NCBI RefSeq assembly: GCF_000376565.1
Contig: NZ_BARG01000010.1
Span: forward strand, 1-45,877
Reading direction: 5' to 3'
DNA length: 45,877 bases
Origin: Streptomyces hokutonensis
GTDB taxonomy: Bacteria; Actinomycetota; Actinomycetes; Streptomycetales; Streptomycetaceae
In this document: positions 35,337 to 44,376 of the stretch, piece after piece
Numbering within the stretch: position 1 is the stretch's first letter
Layout: every line of letters starts with the position of its first letter
Made by a program: the position numbers and the translations under genes
The notes under the pieces: generated by a model
Databases searched by the model: none
Seen by the model: the letters and a program-made list of their open reading frames with translations, nothing else
Told to the model about the DNA's origin: nothing

Positions 35337-36689
35337 TCACAGCTCGAACGACTCGTGGTGGATACGGCGGTCCGGCACACCGGCGGCGGACAGCGCCCCG
35401 TACAGCTCCTGGGCGAAGGCGTGCGGACCGCAGATGTACACGTCGTGCCCGGCGAGACCGGGCACGGCCTCGCGCAGATACGCCGGGCTGAGCGAAGGCC
35501 GTTGCCCCTGCGGCCCGTTGAGCGCGTACAGCACCTTCGCCCCGCGCCACCGCGCGATCGCGTCCAACTCCGCGCCCAACGCCAGGTCTTGAGCCGAGCG
35601 CGCCCGGTACAGCAGCGTCACTTCACCCGGAATCGTTTCGAAGAGCGCCCGCAGCGGAGTGATCCCGACCCCGGCCGCGATCAGCAACGACCGCTGCCCG
35701 GTGCGCCGTTCGGCGGTCATCGAGCCGTACGGTCCCTCCGCCCACACCCGCGCGCCCGGCCGCAGCAGCGGTACGGCCGCGCTGTGGTCGCCGAGCGCCT
35801 TCACCGTGATCCGCAGCAGGTCCCCGCGCGGCGGCGCCGACAGCGAGTACGGCGTCGACGTCCAGCCCATGCCCTCGCCGAAGAACCGCCAGCGGAAGAA
35901 CTGCCCCGCCTCCGCGCCGAGTCGGTCGATGTGCCGCCCGCGTACGACGACCGAGTACACCCCCGGCGCCTCCCGGTGCACCGACTCCACGCGCAGCCGG
36001 TGCCGCAGATTGAGCCGCACCGGCGCGAGCACCCGGTACCACAACACCAGTGCCGCGACGCCGAGATACAGCGCGTACCAGGCGGCCGTGGCACCGGCCC
36101 GCCCGTTGAACTGCTCGCCCAGGGACAGCTGGTGGAAGAAGGCGAGGAACACGGCGGCGTACGTGAGGAGATGGACGTAGTACCAGAACTCGTAACTCAC
36201 CCTGCGCCGCGCGGCCCGCGCCGAGGTGATGCCGACCGCGAAGAGGATGAGCCCGCCGAAGGTCGCCTTCAGCATGTCCGGGTAGTCCAGGACGACGGTG
36301 ACCGTCTCGTGCACGACCGAGGCGCGGTCCTGGGCGGCGTACCCGAGCAGGATCAGCACCACGTGCACGACGAGCAGACAGACCGTGTACCGGCCGGCCA
36401 TCGCGTGCCAGCGCGCCACCCGGTCCGAGCCGATCCGCCGCTCCAGCAGCGGCACCCGCGCCATGAGACCCACCAGCACCGCGCAGGCGTACCCGCACAG
36501 CAGCCCGGCGATCCGCCCGGCCCCGGTCAGCCAGCCCGCGGCCCCGACCACCGACCCGGTGTCCGCCCACCACAGCGCGACGACGGCCGCCGCACCGGCC
36601 CACAGCAGCGCCAGCACCGGGCCCGCCGGCGAGCGCCGGGGAACCCGCGGCACGGGCGGCGCCTTCCGCTGCTCGTACACGGTGGTCAT
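35337..36689 (-). CDS. Ferric-reductase-like transmembrane flavocytochrome (copy 2)
   Basis: A 450-residue paralogue of the gene at 33411-34793 with the same plan: membrane domain with histidine-bearing helices (ARWHAMAGRYTVCLLVVHVV, WYYVHLLTYAAVFLAFFHQ), then FAD (TPYSLSAPP) and NAD(P) (AAGVGITPLRALFE, VYICGPHAFAQELYGAL) motifs, ending RRIHHESFEL where copy 1 ends RRIHHESFEM. It is the first gene of the operon, with GAAAGGA before the ATG. Each reductase copy is followed by its own FMN_bind gene, so the locus looks like a duplicated reductase-carrier cassette. Confidence 0.93.
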   Translation of the reverse strand: MTTVYEQRKAPPVPRVPRRSPAGPVLALLWAGAAAVVALWWADTGSVVGAAGWLTGAGRIAGLLCGYACAVLVGLMARVPLLERRIGSDRVARWHAMAGRYTVCLLVVHVVLILLGYAAQDRASVVHETVTVVLDYPDMLKATFGGLILFAVGITSARAARRRVSYEFWYYVHLLTYAAVFLAFFHQLSLGEQFNGRAGATAAWYALYLGVAALVLWYRVLAPVRLNLRHRLRVESVHREAPGVYSVVVRGRHIDRLGAEAGQFFRWRFFGEGMGWTSTPYSLSAPPRGDLLRITVKALGDHSAAVPLLRPGARVWAEGPYGSMTAERRTGQRSLLIAAGVGITPLRALFETIPGEVTLLYRARSAQDLALGAELDAIARWRGAKVLYALNGPQGQRPSLSPAYLREAVPGLAGHDVYICGPHAFAQELYGALSAAGVPDRRIHHESFEL

Positions 36690-36735
36690 GTGTGCGTCCT
36701 TTCACCTGTCCTGCACACAACTGTGCGGGCCCAAC

Positions 36736-36791
36736 CTCTGAGGGATCTCTGAGCCGACGCCTTTCTCAGCTTTCTCAGAGGAAACTCAGAG
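36736..36791. promoter_or_regulatory. Mirrored 11-bp direct repeats, likely response-regulator boxes
   Basis: On the plus strand CTCAGAG at 36774-36780 and 36785-36791 (11 bases apart) point to the regulator gene. On the minus strand the same pair reads CTCAGAG-ATCC-CTCAGAGG from 36753 to 36735 toward the redox operon. CTTTCTCAG is also repeated in tandem at 36761-36778. OmpR-family regulators bind 10-11-bp direct repeats, so this is a candidate shared control region. Confidence 0.72.
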
Positions 36792-36840
36792 GCCCTCGCG
36801 GCGGCCGGGGACGCCGTGAGGGGTGATGCTGGTAAGTGCC

Positions 36841-37578
36841 ATGAACACGACCCGCTCCGGCCGACCGGCCCTCACCCGCCCCGACGGCACCCCCGTCCGC
36901 GTCCTCGTCGTCGACGACGACCCCGACCTGGCCGAGGTGCTCTCCGGCGCCCTGCGCTACGAGGGCTGGGAGGTCCGCACGGCCGGCGACGGAGCCGCAG
37001 CGCTCACCGGGGCCCGCGAACTGCGGCCGGACGCCGTCGTCCTCGACGTGATGCTCCCGGACACCGACGGCTTCGCCGTACTGCGCTCCCTGCACGAGGT
37101 GAAGCCCGACGTCTGCGTGCTCTTCCTCACCGCCCGGGACACGGTCGAGGACCGCATCGCCGGCATCACCGCGGGTGGCGACGACTACGTCACGAAACCC
37201 TTCAGCCTGGAGGAGGTCGTCGCCCGGCTGCGCGGACTGCTGCGCCGCGCCGGCATGGCCCGTCAGGCGGAGGAGGGCCCCCGGATCACCGTCGGGGACC
37301 TGGTCATGGACGAGGAGGCCCGCGAGGTCAGCCGCGCCGGCCGGATCGTCGAACTCTCCCCGACCGAGTTCGAACTGCTCCGCTTCCTCATGCGCAACCC
37401 GCGCCGCGTCCTCAGCAAGGCCCAGATCCTCGACCGCGTCTGGTCCTACGACTTCGGCGGCCAGGCCCACGTCGTCGAGCTGTACATCTCGTACCTGCGC
37501 AAGAAGGTGGACGCCGGCCGCCAGCCCATGATCCACACCGTGCGCGGCGCCGGATACGTGCTCAAGCCGGTCCTCTGA
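36841..37578 (+). CDS. OmpR-family response regulator
   Basis: A 245-residue regulator. The receiver domain (about 18-135) has the acidic pocket VLVVDDDPDLAEVL, the phosphoacceptor Asp69 in AVVLDVMLPDTDGFAVL, the switch Thr in LFLTARDT and Lys in DDYVTKPFS. The winged helix at the C terminus (ELSPTEFELLRFLMRNPRRV, LSKAQILDRVWSYDFGG, VVELYISYLRKKVD, HTVRGAGYVLKPV) is OmpR/PhoB type. ATG 36841 is chosen as the last start before conserved sequence, but in-frame starts at 36823 and 36826 are possible and no clear ribosome site decides. The kinase start overlaps its stop by one base. The divergent redox operon and the repeats between suggest it controls both. Confidence 0.95.
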   Translation: MNTTRSGRPALTRPDGTPVRVLVVDDDPDLAEVLSGALRYEGWEVRTAGDGAAALTGARELRPDAVVLDVMLPDTDGFAVLRSLHEVKPDVCVLFLTARDTVEDRIAGITAGGDDYVTKPFSLEEVVARLRGLLRRAGMARQAEEGPRITVGDLVMDEEAREVSRAGRIVELSPTEFELLRFLMRNPRRVLSKAQILDRVWSYDFGGQAHVVELYISYLRKKVDAGRQPMIHTVRGAGYVLKPVL

Positions 37579-39086
37579 TGGCCGGGGCACTGCGGACCGT
37601 CGGACGTCGGCTACGACGACTGCCCTGGCCGCACACCCTGCGGGCGCGCCTGACGGCGGGCCTGGTGGTACTGCTCGCGGTCAGCTGCGCGGCCGTAGGC
37701 GTGGCCGCCGTCGTCGAACTGGACGGCTTCCTCACCGGCCGCCTCGACCAGCAGCTCACCGAGGTCGGAACACAGTTCCCGGCCAGCCTGGAGCACAAGG
37801 GCCAGACGCTCACCGACCACGACGCCGACGACCGGGAGCGCGGCGACACCCGCCGGCAGGCACCGCACACCTTCGGCGCGCGCCTGGTCAATGGCGTCGT
37901 CACCAACTCGGGGGTCGTGCCCGCGGACAAGGACGACACCACGACCGACCTCAAGGTCCCGCTGACCGCACGGGACCGCAGGGAACTCGCCGAGGTCCCG
38001 GTGGGCGGCACGGCCCGCACCATCCACCTCTCCGCCCTGGGCAAGTACCGCGTCCTCGCCGCCAAGGGCCGGGACGGCGACGTGATGATCACCGGGCTCC
38101 CGCTGGAGTCGGTGGACGCCGCCGTCCACCGGCTGGAGACGGTCGCCGCGATCGTCTTCGGCGCCGCCCTCCTGATCACCGGTTTCGCGGGCGCGCTCTG
38201 GGTGCGCTGGTCGCTGCGGCCGCTCAGCCGGGTCGCCGCCACCGCCACCCGGGTCAGCGAACTCCCGCTGGCCAGCGGCGAGGTGGCACTGCCGCCCAGG
38301 GCGCCCGAGTCCGACCCGCGCAGCGAGGTGGGCCAGGTCGCCGGCGCCTTCAACCGCATGCTCGGCCATGTCGAGGACGCGCTCACCCACCGGCACGCCA
38401 GCGAGGAACGCCTCCGCAGCTTCGCCGCCGACGCCAGCCACGAGCTGCGCACCCCGGTCGCGTCGATCAGGGGCCACGCCGAACTGGCCCTCCTCCACCC
38501 GGACCCCGTCCCGCCCAAGGTGACCCGGGCACTGGAACGCATCGAGGCCGAGTCCGCCCGCATGGGCGTGATGGTCGACGAGATGCTCCTTCTCGCCCGC
38601 CTCGACGCGGGCCGCCCCCTCGAACGCCGCCCCGTCGACCTCACCCGCCTGGTTCTCGACGCCATCGCCGACGCGCGCGCCGCAGGCCCCGACCACCGCT
38701 GGGCCCTCCAACTCCCCGAGGAACCGGTCACCGTCACCGGCGACGCCCACCGCCTCCAACAGGTGCTGGCCAACCTGCTGGCCAACGCACGTCTGCACAC
38801 ACCTGCCGGCACGAAGGTCACGGTGTCGGTGGAGACGGGCGCCGAGGCGACCTCCCTGGTGGTCCACGACGACGGCCCCGGCGTCCCGACGGAGGTCCAG
38901 CCGGGCGTCTTCGAACGCTTCACGAGGGCGGACCGCCGCCGGACGGAGGGCAGGGGCGGGGGAGCGGGCCTGGGCCTGTCGATCGTGGCGGCGGTGACGG
39001 AGGCGCACGGAGGAAGCGTGGGCTTGGAAAGCCGCCCAGGCTCAACGACGTTCACGGTCCAACTCCCGTCCAGGGGAGTTCTTTAG
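37578..39086 (+). CDS. Membrane sensor histidine kinase
   Basis: A 502-residue partner kinase. The first membrane helix (about 26-48) and the second (about 188-209, VAAIVFGAALLITGFAGALW) flank an extracytoplasmic sensor of about 140 residues without cysteines. A HAMP linker follows, then His288 in AADASHELRTPVASIRGHAE, and an ATPase domain with N box (LANLLANARLHTPAG), DDGPGVPTE and RGGGAGLGLSIVAAVTEAHG. It probably senses redox state or an envelope signal. Its TAG stop (39084-39086) is formed partly by the first bases of a dispersed repeat copy, so the C-terminal end may have been fixed by repeat insertion. Confidence 0.95.
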   Translation: MAGALRTVGRRLRRLPWPHTLRARLTAGLVVLLAVSCAAVGVAAVVELDGFLTGRLDQQLTEVGTQFPASLEHKGQTLTDHDADDRERGDTRRQAPHTFGARLVNGVVTNSGVVPADKDDTTTDLKVPLTARDRRELAEVPVGGTARTIHLSALGKYRVLAAKGRDGDVMITGLPLESVDAAVHRLETVAAIVFGAALLITGFAGALWVRWSLRPLSRVAATATRVSELPLASGEVALPPRAPESDPRSEVGQVAGAFNRMLGHVEDALTHRHASEERLRSFAADASHELRTPVASIRGHAELALLHPDPVPPKVTRALERIEAESARMGVMVDEMLLLARLDAGRPLERRPVDLTRLVLDAIADARAAGPDHRWALQLPEEPVTVTGDAHRLQQVLANLLANARLHTPAGTKVTVSVETGAEATSLVVHDDGPGVPTEVQPGVFERFTRADRRRTEGRGGGAGLGLSIVAAVTEAHGGSVGLESRPGSTTFTVQLPSRGVL

Positions 39087-39158
39087 GGGCGCGGGGCTGT
39101 GTCGATTTGCGGCTCCGCCGCGTGCGCGCGACCAGCCACAACGCACCTGTACTCGCCA
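39085..39158 (+). repeat. Dispersed hairpin repeat overlapping the kinase stop codon
   Basis: AGGGGCGCGGGGCTGT starts at 39085, inside the stop codon, and continues with a near-identical match to the copy at 42590 through GCGGCTCCGCCGC and GCGCGACCAGCCACAACGCAC. The only change in the core region is GTGCGCGCG for GTGGGCGCG. It lies between two convergent genes. Confidence 0.8.
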
Positions 39159-39190
39159 CACAACCGAATCTCGAACGGCGCTACGGCGAA

Positions 39191-39889
39191 TCAGTACCGA
39201 GTAACAGCCGTAGCCCCACTCACCGTCCCGATAGCAATATGCGGTGCCCGCCCAGGATCGACCCACCCCAAAATCCTCCGCATCGCACCCACCGGCACAG
39301 ACACACAACCGGCGGTAGCCCCACGCCCGTTGACATGCAAAAAGATCCCGGCCCCACGCCCCTTCACAGGCTTGGCGTAGTTGTACCCGATGACAACCCC
39401 GTACGCGTACTGCGTCGCATAAGAGATCAACCGCTCCGACTCGGACGTCCGACAGTCACGGGCCAGCGGCTCACTCCACCGGTTGTAGACGCGAGACCGA
39501 GTGTCCTCACACCACCAAGAACTCCCGTTCACCCGCCGGTACTTGACCCGAGTCCCACCTGGCGCCGCCTTGATCCCGAAGGCATACGGCAGGTCGTACA
39601 ACCCGGTGGGAGTCGTGTAGGACCCCTGCTTACGAGCCCGCCCCTCGACCAGCCCCTTCGCCCCGAAGCGAGCGACGGTGGAACCGACCTTCACCCACTT
39701 CCCACCCCACCGCTCCCACCAACTGAGCGTCCCGGACGTGGACTTGACCCCCGGCGCCTGAGCCAGGATCAGTTGACTCCCGCCCCCGGTGTCCGCGAGC
39801 GACGAGGGCACCGGAGACGACACGGCACGCGCGGGCACCGCACCGAGCAGGAGAAGAAGGGAGGCGAGGGCAACGACACCAGGACGCAT
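39191..39889 (-). CDS. Secreted L,D-transpeptidase (YkuD fold)
   Basis: A 232-residue secreted protein with a Sec signal (PGVVALASLLLLLGAVPARA). The catalytic domain carries the L,D-transpeptidase motif: His185 in IFLHVNGRGATAGCVSVP and the nucleophile Cys195. Upstream segments TTPTGLYDLPYAFGIKAAPG and RVYNRWSEPLARDCRTSESE are typical of the short Streptomyces YkuD proteins. Such enzymes make 3-3 peptidoglycan crosslinks or modify the wall. The ATG at 39889 is preceded by TAGCGT (39902-39897 on the minus strand) about seven bases upstream, suggesting a leaderless transcript. Confidence 0.9.
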   Translation of the reverse strand: MRPGVVALASLLLLLGAVPARAVSSPVPSSLADTGGGSQLILAQAPGVKSTSGTLSWWERWGGKWVKVGSTVARFGAKGLVEGRARKQGSYTTPTGLYDLPYAFGIKAAPGGTRVKYRRVNGSSWWCEDTRSRVYNRWSEPLARDCRTSESERLISYATQYAYGVVIGYNYAKPVKGRGAGIFLHVNGRGATAGCVSVPVGAMRRILGWVDPGRAPHIAIGTVSGATAVTRY

Positions 39890-39966
39890 GCCCAAGACGC
39901 TAGAGCGCGCACACCCTGACGGCACCTCAGACGGGCCGAACAGGGAACGCCCCGCTCCGGACATCA

Positions 39967-40006
39967 CCGTGGCCGCCCCGGCCGGCGTTCATCGGGGCGG
40001 CCACGG
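39967..40006 (-). terminator. Terminator after the duplicated secreted-protein gene
   Basis: CCGTGGCCGCCCCG (39967-39980) and CGGGGCGGCCACGG (39993-40006) form a perfect 14-bp stem with a 12-base loop. It lies 12 bases past the stop of the minus-strand gene ending at 40019. Confidence 0.85.
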
Positions 40007-40018
40007 CTGCCTGTCACG

Positions 40019-40885
40019 TCACTTGGTGAGCGTGCAGGCGGCCAGGGAATCCAGTCCGGTCGGCTTGGTGCCCTGGCGCCCGATGGCGATCGCGATGCGG
40101 TCGATCGTCGAGACGCGCTTGTCCTCCAGCGGGCCGAGGATGGCGTTCTGGACGAAGTTGGCGCCGCCCTGTCCGACGGTGTCGACGAGTCGCTTGTTGG
40201 CCTCGGCGATCTGCGTGTCGAGGAGAGCGAGGTTGCGGTCGACCTCGGCCTGCGCGGAGGCCGGAATCGCCGGGAGCTGCGACTTCACGTCCGGGCAGGA
40301 AATGGTCCCGACCGCACTCGACCCGGCGGCCGTGTCGTCCGTTCCTCCGGCCGCCTCCGTGGCGGCAGCCGTAGCGCTCGGGGTGGCGGTCGCGGTGTCC
40401 TCCGCACCGGTCGACCCCGTAGTACCCGTAGCACCGGCCGCGTTCAGGGTGCACGTGGCGAGCGCGTCGAGGCCCGTCGGCTTGGTGCCCTGGCGCCCGA
40501 TGGCGATGGCGATGCGGTCGATGGTGGAGACGCGCTTGTCCTTCAGGGGGCCGAGGATGGCGTTCTGGACGAAGTTGGCGCCGCCCTGTCCGACGGTGTC
40601 GACGAGTCGCTTGTTGGCCTCGGCGATCTGGGTGTCGAGAAGGGTGAGGTTCCGGTCGACCTCGGCCTGCGCCGACGCCGGCACGGCGGGGAGCTGCGAC
40701 TTCACATCGGGGCAGGTGATCGTCCCGGGGTCGGACAACGTGCGGGCGCTCTGCGTGGTGCTGCTCTTGTCCGGCGTCCCGGCAAGGGCGGTACCGGCGA
40801 TGACGGCACCGGTGAGCGCCACGGCGGCGGCACCGCCGATGAACACGACGCGACGCTTGTTGTACTTGGGGAGAGCCCTGGACAT
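40019..40885 (-). CDS. Secreted protein of two near-identical repeats, unknown function
   Basis: A 288-residue exported protein with a basic start (MSRALPKYNKRRVVFIGGAA) and a hydrophobic signal ending near LAGT. Two repeats of about 92 residues follow (about 55-146 and 194-285), each running from ITCPDVKSQLPA or ISCPDVKSQLPA to the end of LATCTL or LAACTL, with one cysteine at each end, so each probably closes with a disulfide. A Thr/Ala/Gly/Ser-rich linker joins them. At DNA level the repeats align with a constant 417-base offset and long identical stretches, marking recent duplication or gene conversion. GAGG lies seven bases before the ATG. I do not recognise the family. Confidence 0.85.
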   Translation of the reverse strand: MSRALPKYNKRRVVFIGGAAAVALTGAVIAGTALAGTPDKSSTTQSARTLSDPGTITCPDVKSQLPAVPASAQAEVDRNLTLLDTQIAEANKRLVDTVGQGGANFVQNAILGPLKDKRVSTIDRIAIAIGRQGTKPTGLDALATCTLNAAGATGTTGSTGAEDTATATPSATAAATEAAGGTDDTAAGSSAVGTISCPDVKSQLPAIPASAQAEVDRNLALLDTQIAEANKRLVDTVGQGGANFVQNAILGPLEDKRVSTIDRIAIAIGRQGTKPTGLDSLAACTLTK

Positions 40886-41013
40886 GCGAATGCCTCACTC
40901 GGGTCAGGGGTGAACTGAAGGTGACTCGTGGGGGGAAACGCGGCGCCTGCGTTCGGCGAGAGGTACGGGAAAGCGGTTGCTGGTGTTCAAGGTTGTTCAA
41001 GGGTCTTTCAAAA

Positions 41014-41080
41014 TTGACGAACCATGCAGAGCTCTGCATAATCATGCATGCGAGACGGTGTCATGCGAGACAATGCAGAG
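41014..41080 (+). promoter_or_regulatory. argH promoter with ARG-box array
   Basis: TTGACG (41014-41019), 17 bases, CATAAT (41037-41042) form a near-consensus promoter. ATGCAGAGCTCTGCAT (41024-41039) is a perfect palindrome in the spacer, overlapped by TGCATAATCATGCATG (41035-41050). CATGCGAGAC is repeated at 41047 and 41062, and ATGCAGAG recurs at 41073-41080. These are probable ArgR half-sites. TTCAAGG repeats at 40986 and 40996 lie just upstream. Confidence 0.8.
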
Positions 41081-41131
41081 ACACCACGGCAGGAACCCAC
41101 GGAACGACGACCCTCGGTCCACGGCCTATGA

Positions 41132-42577
<1,446 letters not shown>

Positions 42578-42589
42578 GGGCAGGCTTTC

Positions 42590-42662
42590 AGGGGCGCGGG
42601 GCTGTATCGATTTGCGGCTCCGCCGCGTGGGCGCGACCAGCCACGACGCACCCGCACCCGCC
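42590..42662 (+). repeat. Dispersed hairpin repeat behind argH
   Basis: A full copy starting AGGGGCGCGGGGCTGT 12 bases after the argH stop, with the central GCGGC-TCC-GCCGC hairpin, GGGCGCGACCAGCC and a C-rich end. GGCTG near the 5' end can pair with CAGCC near the 3' end around the central hairpin. It is the best reference copy in the window. Confidence 0.8.
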
Positions 42663-42755
42663 AAACAATCCCAAACCCCCCGAGCTCTGAAGCGAAGGTC
42701 ATCGCGGGTTACGTTGGTCGAGAGCCGTAATGGAGCCGACCAAACGGAGCCCGCG

Positions 42756-43727
42756 ATGCCCTTCGCCCGACTGGCCACAGCAACAACCCCCACCAGCCAC
42801 CTCGGACTCGGCCTCGCCGCAGTAGGCCGCCCCGGCTACATCAACCTCGGCCGCGAAAAAGACCTCGGAGAGACCCGCACCGTAGAAACCCTCCGGACCC
42901 GCACCCACGAACTCCTCGACGCCGCCTACGCGCAGGGCGTCCGCTACTTCGACGCGGCCCGCTCCTACGGCCGCTCGGAGGAGTTCCTCGCGGCCTGGCT
43001 CACCGCACGCCCCGACATCGACGACGTGGTCATCGGCAGCAAGTGGGGCTACACCTACACCGCCGACTGGACCACGGACGCCGAGAAGCACGAGGTCAAG
43101 GACCACAGCGTCCAGACCTACGACCGCCAGCGCGGCGAAACCGCCGAACTGCTCGGCGACCGCCTCGACCTCTACCAGATCCACTCGGTGACCCCCGACA
43201 GCCCGGCCCTCACCGACAAGGAACTCCACGCGAGGCTCGCGGAGTTGGCGGCGACAGGCGTGACGATCGGCTTCTCGACGAGCGGGCCGGCCCAGGCGGA
43301 CGCCATCCGCGCCGCGCTCACCGTGACGGTCGACGGCGAGCCCCTCTTCCGTACCGTCCAGTCGACGTACAACGCCCTGGAGACCTCGGCCGGCCCCGCC
43401 CTCGCCGAGGCCCACGACGCCGGACTCACGGTGATCGTCAAGGAGGGCATGGCCAACGGCCGGCTCGCGGGGCCGTACGCGCCGGACGCCCTGAAGGCCG
43501 TGGCGGAAGAGACGTCGTTGGGCGCCGACGCGATCGCCCTGGCCCTGATCCTGCGCGAGCCGTGGGCAGGGGTGGCCCTGTCCGGCGCGGCGACGGTCGG
43601 CCAGCTCGCCTCCAACCTGCACGCGGCGGTCGTGGACCTGAACGACGACCAGCTCGCCCGCCTCGCCGCACTCGCCGAGGACCCGCACACGTACTGGGAG
43701 AAGCGCGGGCAGCTGCCCTGGCACTGA
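42756..43727 (+). CDS. Aldo/keto reductase
   Basis: A 323-residue NADPH-dependent aldo/keto reductase of TIM-barrel fold. GLGLAAVGRPGYINLGREKD is followed by AAYAQGVRYFDAARSYGRSE, where Asp and Tyr of the catalytic tetrad sit (DAARSYG). VVIGSKWGYTY holds the Lys, and LYQIHSVTPD supplies His. The C-terminal cofactor part contains SLGADAIALALILREPWAGV and ALSGAATVGQLASNL. GGAG lies seven bases before the ATG. The substrate is unknown. It is probably a single-gene unit; the tetR gene starts 82 bases downstream with its own promoter. Confidence 0.92.
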   Translation: MPFARLATATTPTSHLGLGLAAVGRPGYINLGREKDLGETRTVETLRTRTHELLDAAYAQGVRYFDAARSYGRSEEFLAAWLTARPDIDDVVIGSKWGYTYTADWTTDAEKHEVKDHSVQTYDRQRGETAELLGDRLDLYQIHSVTPDSPALTDKELHARLAELAATGVTIGFSTSGPAQADAIRAALTVTVDGEPLFRTVQSTYNALETSAGPALAEAHDAGLTVIVKEGMANGRLAGPYAPDALKAVAEETSLGADAIALALILREPWAGVALSGAATVGQLASNLHAAVVDLNDDQLARLAALAEDPHTYWEKRGQLPWH

Positions 43728-43772
43728 GGTCCCGCTGATCGACGCCTCCCCGTGAGGCAGTCATGCCCGTGA

Positions 43773-43803
43773 TGAGACATCAATGTCTCACATGGGTTAT
43801 GGT
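43773..43803 (+). promoter_or_regulatory. TetR/MFS promoter with operator
   Basis: TGAGACATCAATGTCTCA (43773-43790) is an 18-base dyad with 8-base arms; TGTCTCA recurs at 43804-43810 over the start codon. TATGGT (43798-43803) fits a -10 element whose start point falls at the ATG, giving a leaderless transcript. The -35 region lies within the dyad, so TetR binding would repress it. Confidence 0.75.
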
Positions 43804-43809
43804 TGTCTC

Positions 43810-44376
43810 ATGGCTCTCGACCGCGACCACGTACTCCGCGCTGCCGCCGCCCTGCTGACCCGCAAGTCCACCGCGACGATGGACGAGGTCGCCAAGGCGG
43901 CCGGGATCAGCCGGGCCACCCTGCACCGCCAGTTCGCGGGGCGCGACGCGCTCGTACGGGCGCTGGAGGCGCTCGGCATCGCCGAGTGCGAGACCGCCCT
44001 GGACGCGGCACGGCTGGACGACGGCCGTGCCGAGGACGCCGTACGGCGACTCGTCCGCGAGGCCGAACCGGCCGCGGGCCTGCTCGCCTTCCTCTACACC
44101 GAGAACCAGCTGTTCGAGGGCGAGGAGCAGCACGCCGGCTGGGCCAGGATCGACGACCGGATCACCGCCCTGTTCCGGCGCGGCCAGCAGAGCGGCGAGT
44201 TCCGCATCGATCTGACGCCCGCCTGGCTCACCGAGGCGCTGTTCGGCCTGCTGGCCTCCGCGGTGTGGCTGGTGCAGAGCGGCAAGGGCGCCCCCAAGGA
44301 CTTCAGGCACATGACCGTCGAGCTGCTGCTCGGCGGCGCACTACGCAGAGACGAAACACGGAGAGAGGAATCATGA
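43810..44376 (+). CDS. TetR-family repressor of the MFS efflux gene
   Basis: A 188-residue TetR regulator. The helix-turn-helix is HVLRAAAALLTRKSTATMDE followed by VAKAAGISRATLHRQFAGRD. The ligand domain begins near ALEALGIAECETALDAARLD. The ATG at 43810 is supported by the promoter position (-10 at 43798-43803); the longer frame from 43783 would start upstream of the predicted transcript. Its stop overlaps the MFS start (ATGA), so repressor and pump are made together and the pump's substrate probably induces both. Confidence 0.93.
   Translation: MALDRDHVLRAAAALLTRKSTATMDEVAKAAGISRATLHRQFAGRDALVRALEALGIAECETALDAARLDDGRAEDAVRRLVREAEPAAGLLAFLYTENQLFEGEEQHAGWARIDDRITALFRRGQQSGEFRIDLTPAWLTEALFGLLASAVWLVQSGKGAPKDFRHMTVELLLGGALRRDETRREES

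Noticed and set aside
40032..40730. CRISPR-like or tandem repeat array
   Set aside because: Only two units exist, both coding in frame within one secreted protein. They are a domain duplication, not a spacer array.
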